Positions 1 through 7,027 of a stretch of DNA of 18,193 nucleotides are shown piece after piece (within the stretch, counting starts at the first letter, position 1; each line of letters starts with the position of its first letter). Source of the DNA: Candidatus Saccharimonadota bacterium (GTDB lineage Bacteria; Patescibacteriota; Saccharimonadia; UBA4664); NCBI GenBank assembly GCA_029237755.1, contig JAQZBT010000006.1, forward strand, positions 1 through 18,193, read 5' to 3'. Made by a program: the position numbers and the translations under genes. A model generated the notes under the pieces. It worked only from the letters and a program-made list of their open reading frames with translations, did not search any database and was not told where the DNA came from.

Positions 1-17
1 AGATAAGAGTAAGCATT

Positions 18-1511
18 ATGGCCACCGAGACACCCACACCAGCAGCCCCAGCGGCAACCACCGCGGCCCCACCGGCCGAGGTTAAGGCTGCCCCGGCGCC
101 GGAGGCGAAGACAGAGGAAGCTAAGCCCGAGACCAAAGCTGAGGAAAAGGCCGAAGCTCCCAAGACTGAGCCCGCCGAGGCTGCCCCCGCCGCCAAGCCA
201 CCGACACCCGTCTCCGGTCACATCGTGTCGATCCGCGGATTGATCGTGGAAGTCGCCTTCAAGGGCGACCGCCGCCCGCCGCTGCGCGAAATCCTCACCG
301 TCGCCGACTCCCCAGACGTTATTCTCGAAATCAATTCCTACAACGAGAAGCGCGACGCTATCTGCATCTCCTACGTCACGAGCCCCAAGGTCCGCCGCGG
401 CGCGCCCATCATCTCGACCGGCCAGCCCATCTCCGTCCCCACCGGCGCCAAGGCCCTCGGGCGCCTCTACAACTCGGTCGGCCAGACCGCCGACGACCAA
501 CCCCAGATTGGCCCTGAAAACGCCCGCCGCAGTGTCTATACCGACGCGTCGTCCACGGCTTTCTTCACCAACAAGGACGAGCTACTGGAAACCGGCATCA
601 AAGTTCTCGACTTCTTCACGCCCTTCGTCAAAGGCCGCAAGATCGGCATCATCGGTGGTGCCGGTGTCGGCAAGACCGTCTTGATCATGGAGATCATCAA
701 CAACATTGGTAAGGACCCGTCCAAGCTAGCCTTCTTCGCCGGCATTGGGGAACGCATTCGCGAAGGTCATGAATTGTACGAGACCCTGAAAGAGCGCGAG
801 ATGCTCAAGGGTGCCGCGATGTTCTACGGCCAGATGAACGAGAACCCCGCCATGCGTGCCATGGTTGGGCTATCCGCCACTACGCTCGCTGAGTACTTCC
901 GTGACGAAGAGAAGCGCGACATCCTCTTCTTCGTCGACAACGTCTACCGTCACATCCAGGCCGGCAACGAGCTCTCCACCATGATGGGCCAGATCCCGTC
1001 AGAAGGTGGTTACCAGGCCACCATCTTCTCCGACCTCAAGCGCTTCCAGGACCGCCTCTACTCCAACGCCAACGGCTCCATCACCGCCGTCGAGACCATC
1101 TACGTCCCAGCCGACGACCTGACAGACCCCGCCGTACAAGAAATTAGTTCACAGATCGACTCCGTCATCGTGCTCTCGCGTGCTGTCGCTGAAATGGGTA
1201 TCCGCCCCGCCGTAGACCTCATCAAGACGTCATCATCATTGGTCACGCCCGACATCGTCGGGGACAGGCACTACCTGCTCGTCACCCAGGTGCAGGCCAT
1301 CATGCAGAAGTACGACTCACTCAAAAACATCATCGCCATCATCGGTGAAAATGAACTTTCACCTCAGGACCGCGCCGACTACCAGAAGGCCAAGAAGCTC
1401 ATCGAGTTCTTCGGCCAGTCCATGTTCGTCACTGAGAAGCTCAACGGTATTCCCGGTGTCTACTTCACGCGCGAGCAAACTCTGAGCGGGATCGAGGAGA
1501 TCCTCATTTAG
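18..1511 (+). CDS. atpD: F-type ATP synthase subunit beta, divergent
   Basis: This is the nucleotide-binding beta subunit of the F1 head, which makes ATP from the ion gradient or hydrolyses it in reverse. The Walker A motif GGAGVGKT lies at about residues 213-220. GERIREG keeps the catalytic Glu and the following Arg, FFVDN is Walker B, and YVPADDLTDPA is clear beta signature. Residues 2-65 form an Ala/Pro/Glu/Lys-rich, probably disordered extension that normal beta subunits lack. Several usual residues differ: the adenine-stacking Tyr of GIYPAVD is Arg (GIRPAVD, about residue 396), LLGR reads MMGQ, the DELSEED loop reads NELSPQD, and the protein stops right after the GFxxIL helix, without the roughly 30-residue tail. 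The start at 18 gives the full extension; a start just before the fold cannot be ruled out. atpC follows after 52 bp, so this is the end of an atp operon that begins upstream of the window. The family is certain; full activity is not. Confidence 0.93.
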   Translation: MATETPTPAAPAATTAAPPAEVKAAPAPEAKTEEAKPETKAEEKAEAPKTEPAEAAPAAKPPTPVSGHIVSIRGLIVEVAFKGDRRPPLREILTVADSPDVILEINSYNEKRDAICISYVTSPKVRRGAPIISTGQPISVPTGAKALGRLYNSVGQTADDQPQIGPENARRSVYTDASSTAFFTNKDELLETGIKVLDFFTPFVKGRKIGIIGGAGVGKTVLIMEIINNIGKDPSKLAFFAGIGERIREGHELYETLKEREMLKGAAMFYGQMNENPAMRAMVGLSATTLAEYFRDEEKRDILFFVDNVYRHIQAGNELSTMMGQIPSEGGYQATIFSDLKRFQDRLYSNANGSITAVETIYVPADDLTDPAVQEISSQIDSVIVLSRAVAEMGIRPAVDLIKTSSSLVTPDIVGDRHYLLVTQVQAIMQKYDSLKNIIAIIGENELSPQDRADYQKAKKLIEFFGQSMFVTEKLNGIPGVYFTREQTLSGIEEILI

Positions 1512-1563
1512 TGACCGTTTCTATCACAGAAGCAGTGCGCTGTGAGAGGAAGGGGAAGGTCTA

Positions 1564-1875
1564 ATGGCCGTTGACTCTGGTAGTGGCAGCACATACCAGG
1601 CGTCCCAACAGGCCGCCAAGCCGGCCGGCAAGAACCGGTTTCAGATCAAGATCTTTTCGCCTTACCAGGTCTACTACCAGGGCGAGGCCATCAGCCTCAG
1701 TGCTTCAAACCGCACCGGCCCCTTCGACGTTCTCGCGGGCCACATCAACTTCTTCTCACTACTGACCGGCGGAACGGTCACGCTCAATACCGGCTTCCAA
1801 AAACTCGAGTTCCAGATCGGGCGGGGGATCATCCGCGTCAACAAAGGCGACGTGACGCTGTTTGCGGACGTTTAG
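1564..1875 (+). CDS. atpC: F-type ATP synthase subunit epsilon, short form
   Basis: Epsilon is part of the central stalk and couples F1 rotation to the c-ring. Residues from about 24 to 103 match the N-terminal beta-sandwich: FDVLAGHINFFSLLTGGTVTL near the middle, then strands ending in VTLFADV, where the typical domain ends with V-x-(L/V)-x-A-(D/E). The protein stops there, so the C-terminal two-helix domain that lets epsilon inhibit hydrolysis is absent. The first 23 residues are polar and low-complexity. The start is supported by a purine-rich Shine-Dalgarno region at 1546-1559 (contains GGAAGG) just before ATG 1564. It sits after atpD and 7 bp before the next gene, in one operon. A short epsilon-like domain protein is the only reading I consider likely. 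Confidence 0.88.
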   Translation: MAVDSGSGSTYQASQQAAKPAGKNRFQIKIFSPYQVYYQGEAISLSASNRTGPFDVLAGHINFFSLLTGGTVTLNTGFQKLEFQIGRGIIRVNKGDVTLFADV

Positions 1876-1882
1876 AGCCGAA

Positions 1883-3799
1883 ATGAGCCGGATTCGTGGT
1901 CTGAGCCACAAACTGACCCGCAGGCAATCCTTTGCCACGGGCTTGGCTGTTGTCGGGGTGGTCATGGCTGCCAGCATCGTCGGCATTGCGACGCGCGCCG
2001 CGGGGGTGACCGTACCCCTTCAGACCGAGAATGGCACTCTATCTGGCAATGTCGCCAGCGTGAACCTCGCATCTGCGTCCGGTGGCAAGGCCATCCAGTT
2101 TGGTGCGATCGAGACTCTTTACTCCATCAACGACGGCACCATGGGCACCGGCCTGGACCAATTCAATTTCGTTGGCACCTGGAGCTACGGCACCGATATC
2201 CCGGCCTTGGCCAATGATTACCATACGACCGGGACTGCCGGGGCCTACTACACGGTCCAGTTCAATAGTTCGCAGGTGAAGATCTTCACTACTGTCAGCG
2301 GCAACAACGGCATCATGGCCGTCTCCATCGACGGCGGTACTGAGACGCTCGTGGACACCTATTCGGCCTCACGGCAGCAGCAGGTGCTCAAATACACCAG
2401 CCCGACGCTCAACGAGGGCACGCACACCCTGAAAGTCCGATACACCGGCACCAAAAATGCGTCCGCCGGCTGGTACAACATCGAGGCCGACCGGGTCGAA
2501 ATCACGGGCGTCAGGTCTACGCCCCCTGAACCCGCCGCTGCGGTCGACGCCAGCACGCTCGACAACAAGTACATGCTCGGCTACCAGGCCTGGTTCCGTT
2601 GCCCCTACGACGGTTCGGGCAGCACTACCTTCAATCATTGGAAGGTCGGCAGCAACATCAATGTCGACCAATGGCCGGACACCTCTCAGCTCGCCCCAGC
2701 CGACAAGTGCGACTCCGGTTTCGACCTGCCCAACGGTTCGCCGGCCTACGTCTACTCCGACTACAACGCCAACGTCCAGGATATGAAGATGCGCTGGCTC
2801 AAGGAATACGGCATCGACGGCACCATGGTGCAGCGCTTCACCAGCGGCGCTCCCTACACCGACACTTCGAGATCCAATAATGTCGTAGCCAAATACATCC
2901 AGGCCGCCAGCGAAAAGTACGGCCGGACTTTTAACATCATGTGGGACATCACCGGCACCACCAACGGCGCTCCCACCCGGGCGGGTTGCTCGACGCGGCT
3001 GGTCTGCATCCTGCAAGACGACTGGAAGATCGGCATCGTCGACAACCTCAAGCTCACCGCTAGCAACCGTTACGTAAAGGACGGCGGCAAGCCGGTCATC
3101 GTCATTTGGGGCTTCGGTTTCGGCGGCCGCCCCGGTACGCCCGCTGAGCTCATCGAACTCGTCCACTGGCTCCAAAACAACCCCAACGGCCCGCAGTACA
3201 ACGCCACCGTCATGTGTGGCGTGCCCTACGACTGGAAGACCAGCGCCTACGCAGCCGCCTTCCGCGAGTGTGACATCACCAGCCGCTGGTCGGTGTCTGA
3301 CGGACGGCTCACCAGCAACACCGACACCACCACCATGGATGGTTGGGCCCAGACCTGGACCTACCAGGACGCGCTCTACGCCAAACAACATGGCATTAAG
3401 TACATGCCGACGCTGTGGCCGGGGATGTCCGACGCCAACCGCGACTTCGCCGAGGGCGGCGTCACGGGCTCCACCGATTTCAACCTTATCCCGCGCCGCG
3501 GCGGGTTCCAGATCTGGCAGACCGCCTACAACAATCTCAAACAATTAAAGGCGGCCGGCGTGCCCACCATGCTCTTCGGCGCCATGTATGACGAGTTCAA
3601 CGAGGGGACAGCCATGCACCACATGACCACCGGACCGGCCACGTCTCCCAACGGCGCCAACCTCATCTACACCAACTTCGACGGCTATACCCAGCTGCCC
3701 TCCGACCACTACATGGCAGTCAATCGTGAGATCGGCCGTATGCTGCGCGGCGAGATTCCCATGACTTCGGCGATGCCGTCCAATATTGCACCCCAATAA
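1883..3799 (+). CDS. Secreted GH71/99-like glycoside hydrolase with CBM-like domain
   Basis: This is a predicted exported polysaccharide-acting enzyme of 638 residues. Residues 1-45 carry a basic segment (KLTRRQ) followed by a hydrophobic stretch (about 21-38), a signal peptide or membrane anchor. Residues about 45-215 look like a galactose-binding-fold or CBM domain: TENGTLSG and ASGGKAIQFG at its start, later VSIDGG and LNEGTHTLKVRYTG. From about residue 230 it matches GH71/GH99-like proteins: GYQAWFRCPYDG, DQWPD, MVQRFTSG, VIVIWGFGFGGRP, then MYDEFNEGTAM near 567. The acidic pair in that last motif is a candidate active-site element, but I cannot assign the acid/base. ATG 1883, 7 bp after the atpC stop, is preferred; TTG 1862 in the same frame would overlap atpC. 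No strong ribosome site is visible, so translational coupling to atpC is possible. The true substrate is unknown. Confidence 0.8.
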   Translation: MSRIRGLSHKLTRRQSFATGLAVVGVVMAASIVGIATRAAGVTVPLQTENGTLSGNVASVNLASASGGKAIQFGAIETLYSINDGTMGTGLDQFNFVGTWSYGTDIPALANDYHTTGTAGAYYTVQFNSSQVKIFTTVSGNNGIMAVSIDGGTETLVDTYSASRQQQVLKYTSPTLNEGTHTLKVRYTGTKNASAGWYNIEADRVEITGVRSTPPEPAAAVDASTLDNKYMLGYQAWFRCPYDGSGSTTFNHWKVGSNINVDQWPDTSQLAPADKCDSGFDLPNGSPAYVYSDYNANVQDMKMRWLKEYGIDGTMVQRFTSGAPYTDTSRSNNVVAKYIQAASEKYGRTFNIMWDITGTTNGAPTRAGCSTRLVCILQDDWKIGIVDNLKLTASNRYVKDGGKPVIVIWGFGFGGRPGTPAELIELVHWLQNNPNGPQYNATVMCGVPYDWKTSAYAAAFRECDITSRWSVSDGRLTSNTDTTTMDGWAQTWTYQDALYAKQHGIKYMPTLWPGMSDANRDFAEGGVTGSTDFNLIPRRGGFQIWQTAYNNLKQLKAAGVPTMLFGAMYDEFNEGTAMHHMTTGPATSPNGANLIYTNFDGYTQLPSDHYMAVNREIGRMLRGEIPMTSAMPSNIAPQ

Positions 3800-3905
3800 A
3801 ACGTGTCCCCAAGGTAGGCTGTTCCGCTAATACAAAACGTGAGCGGCTTTCGCAGTCAAATCTGGAAGCTCAAGCCAAATTCGTCCACTTTCAGATAGAA
3901 AGTCG

Positions 3906-3933
3906 TTGACAACAGATATAGCATAAGCATAAT
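3906..3933 (+). promoter_or_regulatory. Sigma70-type promoter of the 65-aa protein gene
   Basis: A perfect -35 box TTGACA (3906-3911) is followed after 16 bp by CATAAT (3928-3933), one base from consensus. Transcription would begin near 3940, giving a leader of about 23 nt that contains AGGA at 3953-3956, six bases before ATG 3963. It lies in AT-rich DNA that contrasts with the GC-rich neighbours. The stretch between the glycosidase stop (3799) and this promoter shows no clear terminator or gene. Confidence 0.75.
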
Positions 3934-3962
3934 TACAGATAAGATTATTAATAGGACTATGT

Positions 3963-4160
3963 ATGGCTTACTCCCAGACCAACTCCAAGGGTCAGCAGTA
4001 CTACCTTCACATGAAGGACGTCACGTTGAAGGGTGGCCGCTTGCAGCGGATCTACTTCTTCGCCCGCGACGTTCGTGATGGCTCCGTCGAGGCTCTTCCT
4101 GCCGGCTACGTGTCGGTCGAGAACCCCCGCACCGGACTGCTCGTACTGAAGAAGGGTTAA
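3963..4160 (+). CDS. Conserved small protein (65 aa), function unknown
   Basis: The product is a 65-residue basic protein with no signal peptide or membrane segment. Visible segments are QYYLHMKDVTLKGGRLQRIYFFARD, a GYVSVENPRTG turn and the C-terminus LLVLKKG. I recognise this pattern (YYLH, a GGR-Q-IYFFA core, GY-V-EN-TG-LKK end) from small uncharacterised proteins of Saccharibacteria and other Patescibacteria, from memory and without a database check. The fold looks like a short antiparallel beta unit. It is a single-gene unit with a near-consensus promoter at 3906-3933 and a terminator at 4181-4210, suggesting abundant, independent expression, as for a nucleic-acid-binding or ribosome-associated protein. 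That role is only a guess. The start at 3963 is fixed by AGGA six bases upstream; the out-of-frame ATG at 3959 is ignored. Confidence 0.85.
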   Translation: MAYSQTNSKGQQYYLHMKDVTLKGGRLQRIYFFARDVRDGSVEALPAGYVSVENPRTGLLVLKKG

Positions 4161-4180
4161 TTCTCTCCCTAGCACATTAA

Positions 4181-4210
4181 GGGCCTGCCCTCCAGCAGGT
4201 CCTTTTGTGT
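4181..4210 (+). terminator. Intrinsic terminator after the 65-aa gene
   Basis: Arms gggcctgc (4181-4188) and gcaggtcc (4195-4202) form an 8-bp stem with one G-U pair and a 6-nt loop, followed by the T-rich run ttttgtgt. It lies 20 bp after the stop codon at 4160. Confidence 0.85.
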
Positions 4211-4276
4211 TGGTACGGCCGTGTGTCGCGGCGCACCACTTCGTCTCAGTGTTGCCCCGGCGACCAACCCCTGTGG

Positions 4277-4282
4277 TACGCT
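4277..4282 (+). promoter_or_regulatory. Putative -10 box, near-leaderless start of the ABC operon
   Basis: TACGCT ends 8 bp before ATG 4291, and no Shine-Dalgarno sequence lies between them. A transcript starting at the usual distance would begin at or within about two bases of the start codon. The same hexamer occurs before the ZIP gene on the other strand. No convincing -35 box is seen. Confidence 0.5.
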
Positions 4283-4290
4283 AAAACCCG

Positions 4291-5052
4291 ATGGCAAAAC
4301 CACTTCTCGAAGTAAAGGACCTCCGCAAAACCTACGATACTGGCGTCGAAGCCGTTAAAGGTGTCAGCTTCAGCGTTGCCAAGGGCGAAGTCTTCGGCAT
4401 CCTCGGCCCCAACGGCGCCGGCAAGACGACCACTCTCGAGATGATCGAAGGCCTCCGGCCCATCACCGCGGGCACCGCCAAGATTGATGGCCTCGACGTC
4501 GCCAAGGAACCCTACGCCGTTAAAGAACGCATCGGCATCCAGCTCCAATCATCCGCCTTCTTCAACAACCTCAACCTCATCGAGCTCCTCCACCTCTTCA
4601 ACGAGCTCTACGCCGATTCATCCGACCCCAAGAAACTCCTTTGGGAAGTCGGGCTCGAGACCAAGGCCAAAGCCCAGGTCAAAGAGCTCTCCGGCGGCCA
4701 GAAGCAGCGCTTCAGTATCGCCACAACTCTAGTTAATAATCCCATCGCTATCTTCCTCGACGAGCCCACCACCGGCCTCGATCCCCAGGCCCGCCGCAAC
4801 CTCTGGGAACTGGTCCAGGACATCCAAAAGAAGGGGACCACTGTCATCCTCACCACCCATTACATGGAAGAGGCTGAGGTACTGTGTGACCGCGTCGCAA
4901 TTATGGACGAGGGTAAGATCATCGCCCTGGACACTCCCCAAACGCTCATCAAACACCTGCTCAAGCGCGGCTTCAAGCCCAAGCAGACGGTGGCCCCGGC
5001 AACCCTCGAAGACGTCTTTATCGACCTGACAGGCAAGGAGCTCAGAGACTGA
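4291..5052 (+). CDS. ABC-2 type transporter, ATP-binding subunit
   Basis: This is the nucleotide-binding subunit of an exporter of the ABC-2 class (drug, lipid or polysaccharide efflux). The 253-residue protein has Walker A GPNGAGKT at about 39-46, a Q-loop (GIQLQSSAFF) near 83-90, the signature LSGGQKQR near 133-140, Walker B AIFLDEPTTGLD near 153-164, and the switch His in LTTHYMEEAEVLCDR near 190. The C-terminus ATLEDVFIDLTGKELRD is typical of CcmA/DrrA-like subunits. Its TGA stop shares one base with the ATG of the permease gene, so the two are coupled and make one transporter. ATG 4291 is the only sensible start; it lacks a Shine-Dalgarno site and sits 8 bp after a -10-like box. The substrate cannot be told from sequence. 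Confidence 0.93.
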   Translation: MAKPLLEVKDLRKTYDTGVEAVKGVSFSVAKGEVFGILGPNGAGKTTTLEMIEGLRPITAGTAKIDGLDVAKEPYAVKERIGIQLQSSAFFNNLNLIELLHLFNELYADSSDPKKLLWEVGLETKAKAQVKELSGGQKQRFSIATTLVNNPIAIFLDEPTTGLDPQARRNLWELVQDIQKKGTTVILTTHYMEEAEVLCDRVAIMDEGKIIALDTPQTLIKHLLKRGFKPKQTVAPATLEDVFIDLTGKELRD

Positions 5053-6158
5053 TGTTTACCCGCCGCAACTTTCGCTCGCTCTACGCTCTCACCGTCGCGT
5101 CGATGAAGATGTACTTCCGCAACCGGTCGGCCGTCTTCTTCACGCTCTTTCTGCCCTTGGCCTTCATCGGCATCTTCGGCCTGCTCTCCAAGTCATCACC
5201 CAGCCGCTTTACAGTCGCTGTGGTCAACGATTCCAAGACAGACGTGTCGTGGAAGGTCTTTGACTCGCTCAAAGCCGTGGAGGCCTTCGAGGTGGAGCAG
5301 AGCGATATGGAAGAATCCACCGAGATGCTCGGCAAGGGCAAAGTTGATCTGCAAGTCATCATTCCTAAAGAATTCGGCGCCACCGACCCGGAGGGCAAGC
5401 TCAAGCCCGCCAAGATCACCACCCACTACAACGAAGCCCGTCCTCAAGACGGTAGGGCGGCCAACCTCATCCTCAGCCAGGTGGTGTCGGGCCTCAATGC
5501 CGAGATCACCCAGACTCCAACCGTGGTTAGCGTCGATAGCTCAGGCGTAAAGACCAGCAACCTCGGTTCCATCGACTTCCTGTTACCCGGCATCCTCGCC
5601 ATCAGCATCATGCAGCTAGGCATCTTCAGCGTGGCGTTTGCCTTCGTCTCTATGAAAGCCTCTGGCATGTTGCGCCGGCTCCAGGCGACTCCGACCCATC
5701 CGAGCCAATTCGTGGTCGGCCAGGCCGTCACGCGGCTCATCATCGGCGTCTTGCAGGTGGCTCTACTGACCATCCTGGGGGTCTGGCTCTTCGATTTCCA
5801 TATGCTGGGCAACCCTCTCGAATTCCTCGCCGTGACTGTGCTTGGCACGCTGGTCTTCCTGGCCATCGGCTTCATCGTGGCCGGCATCGCCAAAGATGAG
5901 AATCAGGCCGCACCTATCGCCAACCTCATCGCGTTCCCCATGATGTTCCTCTCGGGCACGTTCTTCGAACGTGACTACTTCCCTCAGGCCGTAAAGACCA
6001 TCACCGACTACTTCCCGCTGACCTACCTGGCCGACGCGCTGCGCCAAATCTCTAACGAAGGCGCCCACCTGGCCGACATCACACATGACCTGCTCGGCCT
6101 CATAGTCTGGGGCATCATCCTCTTCTACCTGGCCGTTAAATCATTCCGTTGGGAATAA
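5052..6158 (+). CDS. ABC-2 type transporter, permease subunit
   Basis: This is the membrane partner of the preceding ATPase, 368 residues. It has the usual ABC-2 layout: a first hydrophobic segment at about residues 25-45 after the basic MKMYFRNRSAVFF stretch, a large extracytoplasmic region (about 50-175) with a mixed beta/helix look, and then five membrane segments from about 178 to the end. The motif MLRRLQATPTHPSQFVVGQ is the familiar cytoplasmic loop of the family, and PMMFLSGTFFERDYFPQAV with YFPLTYLADALRQI is the conserved region before the last segment. The protein ends KSFRWE. Start and stop overlap with the ATPase gene (TGATG), which fixes the start at 5052. A decayed second copy of its last four codons appears 80 bp downstream. 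Confidence 0.92.
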   Translation: MFTRRNFRSLYALTVASMKMYFRNRSAVFFTLFLPLAFIGIFGLLSKSSPSRFTVAVVNDSKTDVSWKVFDSLKAVEAFEVEQSDMEESTEMLGKGKVDLQVIIPKEFGATDPEGKLKPAKITTHYNEARPQDGRAANLILSQVVSGLNAEITQTPTVVSVDSSGVKTSNLGSIDFLLPGILAISIMQLGIFSVAFAFVSMKASGMLRRLQATPTHPSQFVVGQAVTRLIIGVLQVALLTILGVWLFDFHMLGNPLEFLAVTVLGTLVFLAIGFIVAGIAKDENQAAPIANLIAFPMMFLSGTFFERDYFPQAVKTITDYFPLTYLADALRQISNEGAHLADITHDLLGLIVWGIILFYLAVKSFRWE

Positions 6159-6163
6159 CATGT

Positions 6164-6235
6164 GGGCAAGCGCCAGTGGCGACGACTGCCTTAGGGTAGG
6201 GTCCCTGCGAAAGGAGAAGTCACTGGCGCTTGCCC
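6164..6235. repeat. 15-bp perfect inverted repeat around a 42-nt loop
   Basis: gggcaagcgccagtg (6164-6178) is exactly complementary to cactggcgcttgccc (6221-6235). The loop is 42 nt and GC-rich. There is no T-run after the right arm (gtttcgctggg), so it does not look like a classic terminator, although it would fold as RNA at the end of the ABC operon. It is bracketed by a near-identical 14-bp direct repeat (6144-6157 and 6237-6250, 12 of 14 bases the same). Confidence 0.8.
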
Positions 6236-6236
6236 G

Positions 6237-6250
6237 TTTCGCTGGGAATA
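6237..6250 (+). pseudogene. Second copy of the permease C-terminal codons (FRWE-stop)
   Basis: The bases read ttt cgc tgg gaa, followed by stop tag at 6249-6251, giving FRWE-stop. This is exactly the end of the permease just upstream (ttc cgt tgg gaa taa, 6144-6158), with two wobble-position changes plus a different stop. No open frame leads into it beyond a few codons. It could be the remnant of a tandem paralogous permease or a target-site-like duplication made by insertion of the inverted repeat. Confidence 0.4.
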
Positions 6251-6255
6251 GATGG

Positions 6256-6280
6256 TAGACTAGTTTTATTCAGATAGGAG
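6256..6280 (+). promoter_or_regulatory. Extended -10 promoter and Shine-Dalgarno site of the DsbA-like gene
   Basis: TAGACT (6256-6261) is preceded by TG and one base, an extended -10 element. AGGAG (6276-6280) lies 8 bases before TTG 6289. This ribosome site decides the TTG start, since no ATG is available near the N-terminus. Confidence 0.65.
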
Positions 6281-6288
6281 CACCGACT

Positions 6289-6981
6289 TTGTCCAAAGAA
6301 TCCAAAATCCTCACCGCCGTTCTCGTCGCCGTCGTTGGCGGCATGATCGGCCTCTTCGCCTTCGCCAACCAGAGTTCCGACTCCGGCCCCAAGCCGTCCG
6401 GCGACCCAACCAAGATCATCCGCGACACCACCGAGAAGCGGGGCAGCGGTTCCGTCCAGCTTGTCGAGTATGGCGACTTCCAGTGTCCAGCCTGTGGCGC
6501 CGCCGAGCCCAACGTCCAGCGCATACTCCAGGAGTACGAGGGCAAGGTTACCTTCTACTTCCGCAACTTCCCGCTCACCCAGATCCACAAGAACGCCATT
6601 GCCGCCCACAACGCGGCTGCCGAAGCCGGTGAACAGGGCAAGTTCTGGGAATTCCACGACAAGCTCTACGCCGCTCAAAAAGAGTGGTCCGATCTGGCCG
6701 ACCCGACCGATAAGTTCGTTGAGTACGCCAAAGCCCTCAACATCGACAGCGAAAAAGTCCGCACCGCCATTGATAAAGAGAAGTACAAGTCCCTGATCGA
6801 CCAGGACGTCGCCGACGGCACCGCCCTCAACGTCCAATCCACTCCGACCTTCTTCATCAACGGCTCCCAGGTCACTGGTGGCTACACCTACGAGAACCTC
6901 AAGGCTGCAGTCGACAAGGCTCTCGGCACAGCGCCCTCTCCCGCAGCTCCAGCTGTCAGCGCCTCTCCCGCAGCCCAATAG
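6289..6981 (+). CDS. Membrane-anchored DsbA/BdbD-like thiol oxidoreductase
   Basis: This is a thioredoxin-fold protein of 230 residues that would make or rearrange disulfides outside the membrane. Residues about 7-25 (ILTAVLVAVVGGMIGLFAF) are an N-terminal signal anchor, followed by a Ser/Pro/Gly linker. The active site is C66-P-A-C69 in EYGDFQCPACG. An inserted helical domain follows (about 95-165), then the cis-proline loop QSTPTFFING with Pro near 186. The last 20 residues are an Ala/Pro/Ser-rich tail. This matches the DSBA-like family of Gram-positive BdbD and similar proteins. It starts at TTG 6289, with AGGAG eight bases upstream, and ends at a strong shared terminator. No partner such as VKOR or DsbB lies next to it. 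The cysteine-bearing exported glycosidase of this window could be a client, which is only a guess. Confidence 0.9.
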   Translation: MSKESKILTAVLVAVVGGMIGLFAFANQSSDSGPKPSGDPTKIIRDTTEKRGSGSVQLVEYGDFQCPACGAAEPNVQRILQEYEGKVTFYFRNFPLTQIHKNAIAAHNAAAEAGEQGKFWEFHDKLYAAQKEWSDLADPTDKFVEYAKALNIDSEKVRTAIDKEKYKSLIDQDVADGTALNVQSTPTFFINGSQVTGGYTYENLKAAVDKALGTAPSPAAPAVSASPAAQ

Positions 6982-6995
6982 ATAAGTACGAAATA

Positions 6996-7027
6996 GGGGA
7001 CCCTAACTATCAGGGTCCCCTTCGTTT
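6996..7027 (+). terminator. Intrinsic terminator between the convergent DsbA-like and CDF genes
   Basis: ggggaccct (6996-7004) pairs perfectly with agggtcccc (7012-7020) around a 7-nt loop, followed by ttcgtttt. The hairpin covers the stop codon of the CDF gene on the other strand (7003-7005), so that gene's last codons are part of the stem. On the minus strand the trailing bases are less U-rich, so it should act mainly for the plus strand. Confidence 0.85.

Noticed and set aside
2369..3544. Minus-strand 391-aa frame inside the glycosidase gene
   Set aside because: It is a long frame caused by GC-rich codon bias on the opposite strand. The plus-strand frame shows clear family motifs, while this one is low-complexity Val/Gly/Asp with no recognisable domain.
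6179..6235. T-box-like string agggtagggtccctgcg in the loop of the long inverted repeat
   Set aside because: It only loosely resembles the T-box core, there is no specifier stem or following terminator pair, and the downstream gene is a DsbA-like protein, not a tRNA synthetase or amino acid gene.
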